A stretch of DNA of 43,212 bases. Origin: a virus. Every line of letters begins with the position of its first letter. The stretch's first letter is position 1. The translations under genes were made by a program, and so were the position numbers. Below, piece after piece: positions 28,969 to 38,579 of this stretch. The stretch lies in the IMG/VR virus record IMGVR_UViG_3300035670_010988, positions 1-43,212 of that record, one strand, 5' to 3'. Below the pieces are notes generated by a model. That model ran no database searches. It was not told the DNA's origin and worked only from the letters and a program-made list of their open reading frames with translations.

Positions 28969-29916
28969 TTAATTTTGGAAAGTCGCAGAACAGTGGTGAG
29001 TTTTGTAAAAGGGGCACCACTTACAATTATTATTTTCTAAGGGTTGATGATCTACTTCTTTATATCCACTAGAATCAAATGCCTCTGTTATAAACTTTTG
29101 CAAAGCTTCTCCTACCCTCTTTTGTTTAATTTTTCCTGAAGGGGGAGAGAAGGTTTGGATTCTTTTGATAATAAAATCTTCATGTTCATATAGATGGCGT
29201 TTCACAATAAAAAATTCAATTTCAATATTTTTCTCATCTATTCCAAATATTTCTGAGAAGTATTTTTTATAGAGGATCAATTGGAATTGTTTGAGTTCAT
29301 CTTTTTTTGTTTTGTCATTCCATCCACTTTTGCTAGTTTTAATGTCTATGATTTTAAAGGTATTTGTGGGTTCATGGTACATTACTATATCTAGAAAACC
29401 ATTGTAAACAACATTGGGTTTACTTTTGTCAGGTGTGATTTGGATAGGAATTTCACATCCTACAAGCCACCACCCACGTTTTGAGAAATATTTACCTTTA
29501 TTTTTAGCAAAATCTCTTATAATCTCAATCCCATCATCAAAAAACTCTCTAAGTTCTTGTGGAGAAGAGAAATGTTGCCCATTGTTTTTTTTATATTGAG
29601 TTTTATATTCTTCTCTTAATTTTTCCTCAAACATATCATATGTGTTTATACGATCTGCTGCTGCCCCACTCTCATCATACATCACAGTTATATAATGTTG
29701 AAGTACCTCATGTAATGCTGTTCCAAAAACTGTATGGATTGTTGAGGTAAATTGTTTGTATCCTTCTCTATACTGTAGGGACCATTTTTTAGGACACTCA
29801 GTGAACATAGAAAATTGTGAATAGGATATTACTTTTTGATTTACCCAATCTATTTCTTGGGGTTTAAAATTTCGTATATCTTTTACGATTTGGGGAATTT
29901 TTTTCTTTTTAGCCAT
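28969..29916 (-). CDS. Cas4/RecB-like PD-(D/E)XK nuclease with Fe-S cluster
   Basis: A 315-aa protein. It starts basic (AKKKK), then SQFSMFTECPKKW (first cluster Cys, about 41). The nuclease core has GTALHEVLQHY, YNGFLDIVMYHE (GxxD) and FKIIDIKTSKSG (D-x-K; about 188-198), followed by QFQLILYKKYF (QxxxY). The C-terminus has CKWCPFYKTHHC, three Cys that with the first complete a 4Fe-4S site as in AddB/Cas4. It is probably a 5'-3' exonuclease used in recombination or host DNA breakdown. No CRISPR array is present, so a Cas role is not implied. Confidence 0.85.
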   Translation of the reverse strand: MAKKKKIPQIVKDIRNFKPQEIDWVNQKVISYSQFSMFTECPKKWSLQYREGYKQFTSTIHTVFGTALHEVLQHYITVMYDESGAAADRINTYDMFEEKLREEYKTQYKKNNGQHFSSPQELREFFDDGIEIIRDFAKNKGKYFSKRGWWLVGCEIPIQITPDKSKPNVVYNGFLDIVMYHEPTNTFKIIDIKTSKSGWNDKTKKDELKQFQLILYKKYFSEIFGIDEKNIEIEFFIVKRHLYEHEDFIIKRIQTFSPPSGKIKQKRVGEALQKFITEAFDSSGYKEVDHQPLENNNCKWCPFYKTHHCSATFQN

Positions 29917-30253
29917 ATTTTATAACTTTGACAGGCTTGTCATACTTTTTACATAGTGAAAGTGAGTGTTGGGTTCCTTTAGATATCCCATCCCAAAACG
30001 CTATACAAACATCACAGTTTTTAATTATATCATCATTTCGGATAAACCCAGCACGTTTACCATGTTTATCCCAATCAGCATAGAAGATTAAAGTTTCAAT
30101 ACTATTTTCAATAGCCCATTTTTCTCCTAACTTATCTGCTCCTCTAGCACCACCTGATACTGCTAGAGTGATTTTGGGTTTATATTTTTCTAAGGTTGAA
30201 CAAAGAAATTCATAATCTGTAAAATCTCTACTTCCTATTATTGCAAGTTTCAT
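29909..30253 (-). CDS. SLOG-family (DUF2493/YspA-like) nucleotide-binding protein
   Basis: A 114-aa protein with the SLOG-type fold: MKLAIIGSRDFTDY (residues 1-14), VSGGARGADKLGEKWA (about 34-49) and RNDDIIKNCDVCIAFWDGISKGT (about 72-94). Family members bind nucleotide-derived ligands; function in phages is unknown. Start at ATG 30253, because the longer frame starts at TTG within the promoter -10. It overlaps the nuclease gene by eight bases, so they are co-expressed. Confidence 0.8.
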   Translation of the reverse strand: MKLAIIGSRDFTDYEFLCSTLEKYKPKITLAVSGGARGADKLGEKWAIENSIETLIFYADWDKHGKRAGFIRNDDIIKNCDVCIAFWDGISKGTQHSLSLCKKYDKPVKVIKYG

Positions 30254-30259
30254 AATTTT

Positions 30260-30288
30260 AATATACAAACTTTATTTTGAATTTCCAA
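30260..30288 (-). promoter_or_regulatory. Promoter (TTGG-N19-TATATT) with very short leader
   Basis: TTGG (30288-30285), N19 ending AGTTTG, TATATT (30265-30260). The ATG at 30253 is six bases after the -10, so the predicted transcription start falls at or next to the start codon. This implies a leaderless mRNA or a second site. Confidence 0.7.
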
Positions 30289-30291
30289 GAA

Positions 30292-30327
30292 AAAAACCAC
30301 CTAGGTAGCGACACTTAAGTGGTTTTT
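30292..30327 (-). terminator. Intrinsic terminator (with two more hairpins before it)
   Basis: Arms AAAAACCAC/GTGGTTTTT (nine base pairs) around an 18-base loop, followed on the minus strand by T7. Two more hairpins lie between the stop at 30364 and this stem: TTTGCG/CGCAAA (30331-30345) and ACGGT/ACCGT (30345-30359). It ends the gene at 30364-30735. Confidence 0.75.
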
Positions 30328-30363
30328 AATTTTGCGTAACGCAAACGGTCCTAAACCGTATCT

Positions 30364-30735
30364 TTACATTGGGGTTATGCTTTCGGGGTTATAGTTAAAT
30401 GAAACCACATCTGGAACTTTTCGGATCATGTTTGCTATATCGGTAATTTTTTCTCGAGAGAAACCACCTGTTTTTATAAATGGATATCCATCTATTTTTA
30501 GGTTGAGGATAGTTGTGAATTGATCAAAATTTTGTTCACTATAATCTTCAAGTTCAGTTGTTGAAACAACTGTTATACCTGCAATAGCTCTAATGTCAGA
30601 CAAGATTTCTTTTTGTGGTCTGTTTTTAATGTTTGTGATCAAACGACCCTTCATTTTGTACTGGTCCTGGTATTTTTCGGTGAGGGCTTGTTTAAGCTCT
30701 TCTCGGATTAGATCTTTAAGTTGGGACGGTTTCAT
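30364..30735 (-). CDS. Leader-bearing putative virion protein (123 aa)
   Basis: Begins MKPSQLKDLIREELKQALTE, the shared leader, with IRE and LTE cleavage-like sites. The remaining about 100 residues look like a ferredoxin-like fold (ILSDIRAIAGITVVSTTELE, then TTILNLKIDGYPF and ITDIANMIRKVPDVVSF). It would be targeted to and processed in the prohead. Function unknown. Upstream DNA reads AATATGTATAACATATG, a two-mismatch version of the AATATTTATAATA box. Confidence 0.62.
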   Translation of the reverse strand: MKPSQLKDLIREELKQALTEKYQDQYKMKGRLITNIKNRPQKEILSDIRAIAGITVVSTTELEDYSEQNFDQFTTILNLKIDGYPFIKTGGFSREKITDIANMIRKVPDVVSFNYNPESITPM

Positions 30736-30748
30736 ATGTTATACATAT

Positions 30749-30976
30749 TTAAAGAGGACGGTTTCCAAACAGCTTTTCTAATTTTTCTAAATATAAAATT
30801 CCATCCATTAACTCTTGTTTCATGTGGACAATCCACTCTTGGAGGGTTAAGTCGTTTCTATCTAAATCGGTTCCATATTTTTTCTTTCCAACTTTTGCTC
30901 TTTCTACAAATTGGTCAATGATAGAGTCTACAATGGTGTCTGTTACGGGGATTTTTCTAGAGGAGAATTCGTTCAT
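30749..30976 (-). CDS. MazG-like fragment or small NTP hydrolase-like protein (75 aa)
   Basis: A helical protein with FVERAKVGKKKYGTDL, LTLQEWIVHMKQELMDGILYLEKL; the QELMDGILYLEKL helix resembles the E-x-x-D helix of MazG-type nucleotide pyrophosphohydrolases (EELxDxxxYL). At 75 aa it is shorter than MazG (about 100 aa or more), so activity is not certain. It overlaps the clamp-loader small subunit gene by four bases, consistent with a nucleotide-metabolism or replication role. Confidence 0.6.
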   Translation of the reverse strand: MNEFSSRKIPVTDTIVDSIIDQFVERAKVGKKKYGTDLDRNDLTLQEWIVHMKQELMDGILYLEKLEKLFGNRPL

Positions 30977-31404
30977 TTTAAAATATGTTTAATTTCTTTT
31001 TCATCATATCCCATATGAGAAAGAATATTTTTATGGTCTTTGGGTTTAAGGATTTTGACATGTGATTCTGCTTCACTTACACTACATTCAAAAAACTTTG
31101 TGAATTCCTCTACGAGTTTTTGAGGTGGAGACTTGTGGGAGGATTTTAGATATTTAAAAAACATTTTCTTTTTGGGTAAATACTCCTTATAAATATTATA
31201 AAGTTGTTCTTTATTATCATAGGGAGTGATTTGAACATAATTAGCTAACTCAACATAGTTTTTATCCATTGAGATAAACCTATTAACCATATAAGAATTA
31301 AACTTATCCCAATCCTCCTCTGTAAATTCAGAGGAGGGGGTTTTGTAGTAGGTCATATGGTTTAACCAATCAAAGATATTTTTTATGTTATGCTTCGATG
31401 ACAT
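30973..31404 (-). CDS. 62: Clamp loader small subunit (T4 gp62-like)
   Basis: A 143-aa protein with NIFDWLNHMTYYK (about 9-21), FNSYMVNRFISMDKNYVELANYV and YLPKKKMFFKYLKSS, conserved in gp62 homologues of cyanophages and other T4-like phages. gp62 with gp44 loads the sliding clamp onto primed DNA. T4 gp62 is 187 aa; marine homologues are shorter. I take ATG 31404; a GTG at 31422 gives a longer frame overlapping the neighbour by 35 bases. Placed two genes after gp44. Confidence 0.75.
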   Translation of the reverse strand: MSSKHNIKNIFDWLNHMTYYKTPSSEFTEEDWDKFNSYMVNRFISMDKNYVELANYVQITPYDNKEQLYNIYKEYLPKKKMFFKYLKSSHKSPPQKLVEEFTKFFECSVSEAESHVKILKPKDHKNILSHMGYDEKEIKHILK

Positions 31405-31636
31405 AGTCTTTATATTCTTCACGCAATTCTTTTGGAATTGAATCTACTAAAATTTTACGAGTTTCCAAATCATAGAATACAGGGATGGGGAGAAGGGCAT
31501 CTTCGGATCCTCCAACTACGAATTTGGATACTTTTCTAAGGATTACTGCTTGACCAAATAGTACCCCACCATCAAATCCTTCTACGGATGTTGTGTTTTT
31601 TAGGTCAATGTTCATTTGTGGTTGATTTTCCATCAT
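31388..31636 (-). CDS. Small protein between the clamp-loader genes (82 aa)
   Basis: A beta-rich protein: MNIDLKNTTSVEGFDGGVLFGQAVILRKVSKFVVG, ending acidic (DYVIEA). It lies exactly between gp44-like and gp62-like genes and overlaps the latter by 17 bases, so a replication role is possible. No domain recognised. Confidence 0.7.
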   Translation of the reverse strand: MMENQPQMNIDLKNTTSVEGFDGGVLFGQAVILRKVSKFVVGGSEDALLPIPVFYDLETRKILVDSIPKELREEYKDYVIEA

Positions 31637-31658
31637 AACAATATATATTTGTTTTTAA

Positions 31659-32582
31659 TTAAATTACTTGGGGTTTTATAGCATCTATAATCTTACTTAA
31701 ACATGACGCAATGTTAATTTCTTTGTCTATTCTAAAATTTGCTTGATACAGATGTTCATTTAAGATAACAGACACTGTTCCCTCCCTTCCAGGAGCATAT
31801 TTTGAAACATGGTCAAACAAAAACCTATATAGTTCTTCAAAATCATTTACACCAGAGTCCAAAATAATTTGCCTCAGGGTAGTCCAACTAGGTTTAGTTT
31901 GTTTGAGTTCCTTTAAAATAGAGTTCATATAGCTAGAGGATACAACAACTGTTTTATCTACTTTCAAAGTACTATCTATGATTGAAAGTTGGATTGTGTT
32001 AAGCATCTTTCGAAGATCTGGATAGAATTGGGTTACAATATTTCCTATATCTTCTAATTCATAGGATACATTTTCTTGATCAAGTATTTCAACTAGATGG
32101 TGTGCTATTTCTTTTTTAGAGGGTGGGATTACTTTTAGAACCTGGCATCTAGATTGGATTGGGTCAATGATTCTTTCGATGTAGTTGCAAGTTAAAATAA
32201 AGCGAGTGGTGCGTGAGAAAGTCTCTATCACATTTCTTAATGAAGCCTGTGCGTTAATAGTGAGAAAATCTGCTTCATCTAATATTACCACTTTTAGAGA
32301 TTTGAAAGATGCTGTGGATGCAAAACCTGTTACTTTTTCTCGGATAGTGTCAATCCCACGCTCATCACTCGCATTTAAAAGAAGATAATCACAGTCCATA
32401 TTTTGTACTATAATCTTAGCTAAAGTTGTCTTTCCACAACCCGCAGGGCTATAGAATAGCATATTAGGAATGTCATTTTGATCAATAAATTTTTGTATAT
32501 TAGTTTTTATATTGTCATTCCCCACAAAAGTGTCTAATGTTTTAGGTCTATATCTTTCATTTAATAACCCGTGATCCTTCAT
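31659..32582 (-). CDS. 44: Clamp loader large subunit ATPase (T4 gp44-like)
   Basis: A 307-aa AAA+ ATPase. It has NERYRPKTLDTFVG (8-21), Walker A SPAGCGKTT (45-53), Walker B LDEADFL (101-107), and the SRC motif PIQSRC (141-146) with its arginine finger, then a helical collar. It drives clamp opening and loading with gp62. Length agrees with T4 gp44 (319 aa). It follows promoter 32613-32641. First gene of the clamp-loader operon (gp44, 82-aa, gp62, MazG-like, leader protein). Confidence 0.92.
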   Translation of the reverse strand: MKDHGLLNERYRPKTLDTFVGNDNIKTNIQKFIDQNDIPNMLFYSPAGCGKTTLAKIIVQNMDCDYLLLNASDERGIDTIREKVTGFASTASFKSLKVVILDEADFLTINAQASLRNVIETFSRTTRFILTCNYIERIIDPIQSRCQVLKVIPPSKKEIAHHLVEILDQENVSYELEDIGNIVTQFYPDLRKMLNTIQLSIIDSTLKVDKTVVVSSSYMNSILKELKQTKPSWTTLRQIILDSGVNDFEELYRFLFDHVSKYAPGREGTVSVILNEHLYQANFRIDKEINIASCLSKIIDAIKPQVI

Positions 32583-32612
32583 AAATTATATTTTTATAAC
32601 TAATTATAGGTT

Positions 32613-32641
32613 AATATATGAACCCTTTTATAAAACTCCAA
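32613..32641 (-). promoter_or_regulatory. Sigma70-spaced promoter (TTGG-N19-TATATT)
   Basis: TTGG (32641-32638), N19 ending TTCA, TATATT (32618-32613). It lies between a GIY-YIG gene and gp44 and controls the clamp-loader operon. Confidence 0.75.
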
Positions 32642-32649
32642 ATAAAAAT

Positions 32650-33240
32650 TTAATTTTTATATTTCCAAATGTAACCCCCTGAGGATTTGTATTTTTGGTT
32701 TTGGTAGCCACTGGCTACTTCAAATATTGCTTTAGCTCCAGTGGCTCTTTCTGCTTCTTTCATACTATCCCATTCTTTTATAAAATTTCCATTTTTGTCA
32801 TATTGTAGTACTGGTTTGCCCCAAGTAATATTTCTTCCTTTGAGTTTTTTACTTATCTTTTCTTTAGATTCTTTACTTAATTTTCTAACCTTCCTTGTAC
32901 ATTTACCTTTTCGGTCTTGGGACATTTTTTGTTTAAATTCTTCAGTATGGGTATACCCTTTATTTCCATCCCCTCCTATACTTCTATTAACAAGAGTACC
33001 TCCTTCATCTATTTGCCTCCTCCCTAAATGAGATATTAACTTCATTTCAATATCTTCAGCTTGTTCTCTAGTTAAATTTTCAGCTATCATTTCTACTTTA
33101 AAACCATGTTTATTAACATAGTTTTCCCAAAATTTGTTCCTCCCAGCCCATTGATTCCAAGCACGGTTACCCTTTCCTATACCAACATAAAATACTTCTT
33201 TGGTTTTAGGATTCAAATGTGTATAAACATAGTATTTCAT
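32650..33240 (-). CDS. GIY-YIG homing-type endonuclease
   Basis: A 196-aa protein. N-terminal domain: YYVYTHLNPKTKEVFYVGIG (residues 3-22), R27 region, and TREQAEDIEMKLISHLGRRQ with the catalytic-type glutamate. A NUMOD3-like basic segment follows (TEEFKQKMSQDRKGK, KESKEKISKKLKGRN). The C-terminal module is QYDKNGNFIKEWDSMKEAERA...GYIWKYKN. It stands directly upstream of the gp44 operon, a common site for homing genes in T4-like phages, and has an ATATTTATAA box at its start. Confidence 0.88.
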   Translation of the reverse strand: MKYYVYTHLNPKTKEVFYVGIGKGNRAWNQWAGRNKFWENYVNKHGFKVEMIAENLTREQAEDIEMKLISHLGRRQIDEGGTLVNRSIGGDGNKGYTHTEEFKQKMSQDRKGKCTRKVRKLSKESKEKISKKLKGRNITWGKPVLQYDKNGNFIKEWDSMKEAERATGAKAIFEVASGYQNQKYKSSGGYIWKYKN

Positions 33241-33241
33241 A

Positions 33242-33253
33242 TTTATAAATATT
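33242..33253 (-). promoter_or_regulatory. AATATTTATAAA box before GIY-YIG gene
   Basis: AATATTTATAAATATG: box one base before the ATG at 33240. This copy has A in place of the T of AAT. Confidence 0.45.
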
Positions 33254-33298
33254 ATGGTTTTACGGACTAGCTACATTTTATCTAAAGATAAAAAAAAA

Positions 33299-33318
33299 AG
33301 CCTGTCGATAGACAAGCT
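33299..33318 (-). terminator. Strong intrinsic terminator
   Basis: Arms AGCTTGTC/GACAGGCT (eight pairs including one G-T) with a TATC loop, followed by a run of ten T on the minus strand. It lies between the stop of 33368-33889 and the GIY-YIG gene start. It ends the leader-protein operon. Confidence 0.9.
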
Positions 33319-33367
33319 CTTTTTGTTAGGAATTTAATTTTTTATAGTCGTAAAGTAATGATTTGTT

Positions 33368-33889
33368 TTAATATTTATCTTTTTCTTTTTTAACGAAACT
33401 CAACATAGTTTGCCAGAGTTTAAACCTTTGATTGGAGGTCAGTTTAGGTAAATACTCATCTAATACATCATAGGTTTGTCTTCCAATTACTTTCCCTTCA
33501 AAATCCAATTCACCCTCATTCAACTCCCCTTCCTCCAACATATCCATTCGCATGTTTGCTTTTGCAGCTTCAGGTAGTTCATTAAAATCTTTCTCTGCCA
33601 TTTCCTCTGCCATATCAGGATCGTCAAATACTGTTAAGAGAAGACTTACTCTATCGTCAATTGATAGTGAAGGCCAAGCATCTCGTACTTCTGTTGCGTA
33701 GTTTTCTTCTACTTTTTCTTCGTATCTTTCTGATAGGAAGTGTTCGAAAGCATCTTCGTATTGCTCTTTTTCACGATCGAAAATGTTTCCAACCATCCCC
33801 ATTCCAACGAAGTTTTCATCTAGCTGTTGTTTATCTGTTGGTTCTGGTAGGCCTGCTAGTTTAGCCCATCTTGATTTTTCTGTTGACAT
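33368..33889 (-). CDS. Leader-bearing acidic protein (173 aa)
   Basis: Begins MSTEKSRWAKLAGLPEPTDK; the KLAGL block resembles KLAGI at the start of 39154-39600, a second type of N-terminal tag found in this group. The rest is very acidic (AEEMAEKDFNELPEAAKAN, MLEEGELNEGELDFEG), mostly helical and lacks Cys. I start at ATG 33889, which follows an AATATTTATAATA box; the longer frame begins with TTG. Function unknown; probably a virion or head-assembly protein. Confidence 0.65.
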   Translation of the reverse strand: MSTEKSRWAKLAGLPEPTDKQQLDENFVGMGMVGNIFDREKEQYEDAFEHFLSERYEEKVEENYATEVRDAWPSLSIDDRVSLLLTVFDDPDMAEEMAEKDFNELPEAAKANMRMDMLEEGELNEGELDFEGKVIGRQTYDVLDEYLPKLTSNQRFKLWQTMLSFVKKEKDKY

Positions 33890-33896
33890 ATTTTTT

Positions 33897-33908
33897 ATTA
33901 TAAATATT
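33897..33908 (-). promoter_or_regulatory. AATATTTATAAT box
   Basis: Reads AATATTTATAATAAAAAATATG before the ATG at 33889, overlapping the stop of the gene at 33907-34458. Confidence 0.5.
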
Positions 33909-34458
33909 ATAGGTTTTTTATTCCTATCATTCGTAATTGCCCAGGATGCCAATACCTATCCAATGTTGCTTTGTCTACTGGGGTGTTTATCCATTTATCT
34001 TTTAGTTTATAGTCAGTGTATCCACTTTTTGGATCACTATATGAAATGCGTACATTTCCATCTCTATCTACATCACGATACATGTTAGCTAAAGTGTAGT
34101 ACATGCTATCTGGGGTACCTCTCCCATTGTCTGTAGTTAAAGGGAGGAGGTTGTTTAAGTAACGTTCTCGGGCTATTTTATCTTCTGTGTCTCTTTTTTC
34201 TCTATAGCTTTTTCCCCAAAAATCATCGCGGTATTTTTTTACCATTTTAGTAACTTTGCTTTTTTCTTGAGGTGTTAAAGGTCTACCCATTACATTTTGA
34301 ATATGGTTTTTAGCTTCATATTCATGAGACCACTGGTTTTCTTTTGTGTATGGGTTGTTTTGGAAAAAACTATCCAATTCAGAAGCTATATCAATTTCTT
34401 CGGTGAGGATTTTTTTGATTTCCTCTTTGATCATTTGTTTGAGTTGTTCTTTTTTCAT
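33907..34458 (-). CDS. Leader-bearing putative virion protein (183 aa)
   Basis: Begins MKKEQLKQMIKEEIKKILTE, the shared leader, with IKE and LTE sites. The body is basic and helical with a PLTPQEKSKVTKMVKKYRDDFW helix and GNVRISYSDPKSGYTDYKL. It follows 34460-35437 by one base. Likely a processed head or ejected protein; specific function unknown. Confidence 0.65.
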   Translation of the reverse strand: MKKEQLKQMIKEEIKKILTEEIDIASELDSFFQNNPYTKENQWSHEYEAKNHIQNVMGRPLTPQEKSKVTKMVKKYRDDFWGKSYREKRDTEDKIARERYLNNLLPLTTDNGRGTPDSMYYTLANMYRDVDRDGNVRISYSDPKSGYTDYKLKDKWINTPVDKATLDRYWHPGQLRMIGIKNL

Positions 34459-34459
34459 T

Positions 34460-35437
34460 TTATTTTATAATTCCTGCTCTAACAAGCATCCTACGCTTTT
34501 CAAAATCAGCTTCTTCTTTAAGATTTTGTTTAAAATCAAAGGCTAGAGGTTGAATTTTGGATCTTTGATCTGATGAAATTCCTGTTACAACTAGTTTATA
34601 TTTTCTGTCTGCTCCTGTTCCAACAGGTTCAATTTCATATTTTGCTCCTTGAACATCTCCTAATCTATTTTGCAATAGTTTACGAAGTTTATCTGCTTGA
34701 TCAGCAGTGTTTACAGTGGTTGATAGAGGTGGTACTGTTGGTTTTTCTACTTTAGCGATTACAGGAGCAGTTTCTATTTCTCCACCCTCTTTCTCAACAT
34801 CAACTATCTTATAATCCAACCCCGAATTATCCATTATAGTTTTTAAAACTTTTTTAAGATAAGATTTAGGGTTAAAGGGTGAGTTTTCTTGTGGGAATAC
34901 TATAACATTATCTTTAACCACGTAATGAACATCTTTATCCATTTTCCCCGCATATTTTTTAAGGTTGTCTGGGGTTTTCATGGGGAAATAGTTTTTACCA
35001 TATTTTCCATAGAATTCTAGAGGTAAAGATCTTCCATTTAGAGATTTTAACCATTCTTCAAAATCCCCCTCGTTCCCTTCAGCTTTCCAAGCCTCAAATT
35101 TTGAAGTATTTTTCTCAACCGTGTTTGACCATTCCTCAGGAACACGATTTTTTATATCTGCTATTTTAGCATCTTTTTCTTCATTGGATCTTTCATCCCA
35201 ATCTTTCCAAGCAGCTCCTGCTTTTTGTGCAGGAATAGAAGGACCAAATACTTTTTTGATAACATCAGGTTTACGCATGTTTTGTGCGTAGATTCCGTAA
35301 TTATCTATGTTATCTAATGCTTTAATAGCATCTTCAATAGATGATGGTTGGATAGCAAGGTCGTATTGGGCTCGAACAACTTTTTGCTCTCCACCTTGCT
35401 CATCTTCTACTTCTTTTAAGAGGTCGGTTAATTTCAT
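34460..35437 (-). CDS. Putative virion or internal head protein (325 aa)
   Basis: Begins MKLTDLLKEVEDEQGGEQ, an acidic helix with an LKE site, a shorter version of the leader. The body is rich in Lys, Asp and Glu, has no Cys, and has repeats such as WKDWDERSNEEKD. A C-terminal ferredoxin-like part (LRKLLQNRLGDVQGAKYEIEPVGTGADRKYKLVVTGI) may be a nucleic-acid or protein-binding domain. It overlaps the next gene by four bases. No known homology. Confidence 0.65.
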   Translation of the reverse strand: MKLTDLLKEVEDEQGGEQKVVRAQYDLAIQPSSIEDAIKALDNIDNYGIYAQNMRKPDVIKKVFGPSIPAQKAGAAWKDWDERSNEEKDAKIADIKNRVPEEWSNTVEKNTSKFEAWKAEGNEGDFEEWLKSLNGRSLPLEFYGKYGKNYFPMKTPDNLKKYAGKMDKDVHYVVKDNVIVFPQENSPFNPKSYLKKVLKTIMDNSGLDYKIVDVEKEGGEIETAPVIAKVEKPTVPPLSTTVNTADQADKLRKLLQNRLGDVQGAKYEIEPVGTGADRKYKLVVTGISSDQRSKIQPLAFDFKQNLKEEADFEKRRMLVRAGIIK

Positions 35438-35961
35438 TTTGATAATATTATCTCTTTTGGTTTATTTTCTACTATTTTAATATCTGGGTGGGGGTATTTG
35501 GTTATGAGTCTTTTTGTAAATTGGTATCTTTTAATATCTAAAGGGATTATTTTAAGAGTATTGTTGTAGTTTTGTGATAGGAATCTAGGTAAAATTTCAT
35601 CTTTGTATATTTTAGCTATAGTATCACTTCTTCTTTCATCTATTTCTCTAGCACTTTGTTTTAAATATTTTTGTTGTTTTGGTAAGTCAACCCACCCCAT
35701 TTTTATCTCCCAATATCCTTCTCCAACAGGTTGAAACAACATTCGAACAAAAAACTCATACCCACCGTCATCTTTAAATACCCAATATCCTTTAGTTAAT
35801 TCTTCGTATGGGTAAGAGTTGGTTGGGTCTAGTAATTCACCCATTAACCAATAACTTTCAAACAAATTTTTTCCGACTATATCCAACTCTTGGTAATCCG
35901 GGGAGAGATTTATTTTATGTATCTCTTCTCTAATGAGTTGTTTTAGTTCGGAGTGTTTCAT
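35434..35961 (-). CDS. Leader-bearing putative virion protein (175 aa)
   Basis: Begins MKHSELKQLIREEIHKINLS: ten of the first twelve residues agree with the leader of 7250-7765. The body has a beta-rich part (GYWVFKDDGGYEFFVRMLF, GEGYWEIKMGWVDLP) and a basic C-terminus. Function unknown. It is the first of three genes (35434, 34460, 33907) joined by short overlaps. Confidence 0.65.
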   Translation of the reverse strand: MKHSELKQLIREEIHKINLSPDYQELDIVGKNLFESYWLMGELLDPTNSYPYEELTKGYWVFKDDGGYEFFVRMLFQPVGEGYWEIKMGWVDLPKQQKYLKQSAREIDERRSDTIAKIYKDEILPRFLSQNYNNTLKIIPLDIKRYQFTKRLITKYPHPDIKIVENKPKEIILSK

Positions 35962-35979
35962 TTAAAGTCAATTATATGG

Positions 35980-35991
35980 TGATAAATATTG
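35980..35991 (-). promoter_or_regulatory. Degenerate AATATTTATCA box
   Basis: CAATATTTATCA on the minus strand lies 18 bases before the ATG of the leader-bearing gene at 35961. One or two mismatches to AATATTTATAATA. Confidence 0.4.
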
Positions 35992-35998
35992 CAAGATA

Positions 35999-36256
35999 CT
36001 AGTAATCCCCATATATGTTAAAACGTTTTGGTGGTTCAACCACCACTTCTTCTTCATGTTCTTTTATAGCATAGAGTTTACTATTTAAAGGCTCTAACCT
36101 AAAATGAACATTTTCACCTGTTTTTTGAAAATATGCTTCTAGAGCTTCAGTAAGGGAAGGACGTTCAACATCCTCCCCTACTAAAATCCAAGTATCACCT
36201 TTTCCTTTAACACGTTCTGCTATAAGGATATTATGTTCTACTGTTTGTATTTCCAT
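35999..36256 (-). CDS. Hypothetical protein after GroEL (85 aa)
   Basis: A small, acidic alpha/beta protein (MEIQTVEHNILIAERVKGKGDTWILVG, LTEALEAYFQKTG) ending in a Tyr-rich tail. It starts one base after the GroEL gene and so is co-transcribed. It could be a GroEL client or modulator, but there is no evidence beyond position. Confidence 0.65.
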   Translation of the reverse strand: MEIQTVEHNILIAERVKGKGDTWILVGEDVERPSLTEALEAYFQKTGENVHFRLEPLNSKLYAIKEHEEEVVVEPPKRFNIYGDY

Positions 36257-36257
36257 A

Positions 36258-38201
<1,944 letters not shown>

Positions 38202-38205
<4 letters not shown>

Positions 38206-38558
38206 ATTTCGTTTTTGTTTAATAGTGTTTCGATTCCGGTTTTTACTTTATCCCATGAGTTGATGTAGGATTGGATGGAGGTGAATTCACCTTCATTTTC
38301 ATAGAATTTATGTTTAGCAACACAATTTAGAGCATTTTTAAAACTAGTATAGTAACCTACAGTTTTTTCTACCTCTTTAGGTTCGGTTTTTTTGCCTTTA
38401 AACCCTCGTGTAGATATTGAAACTTCAATTACCTCAAAGTTGCTAGCATCTTTTTTAATGTAGAATGGTTCCATTAGTGGATCCTTAATAATACATTGTG
38501 TAGTAAAATTTTCTGATTCGCCTTTTTTAGGGCGACCTTTTCTTTTCATTTCTTCCAT
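38202..38558 (-). CDS. Hypothetical protein with AT-hook-like start (118 aa)
   Basis: Begins MEEMKRKGRPKKGESE, where RKGRPKKG resembles an AT-hook, then a beta-rich body (NFEVIEVSISTRGF) and helix (YYTSFKNALNCVAKHKF). It is the first gene of the groES-groEL operon behind promoter 38580-38608. A DNA-binding role is possible. A similar N-terminal motif (KRRGRPSK) begins the RadA-like protein. No family recognised. Confidence 0.7.
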
Positions 38559-38579
38559 AAAACTTTTATTTTTGTTTAT

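Noticed and set aside
28969-29916. CRISPR Cas4
   Set aside because: The Fe-S PD-(D/E)XK architecture is shared with AddB and phage exonucleases, and there are no repeats or other cas genes in the window.
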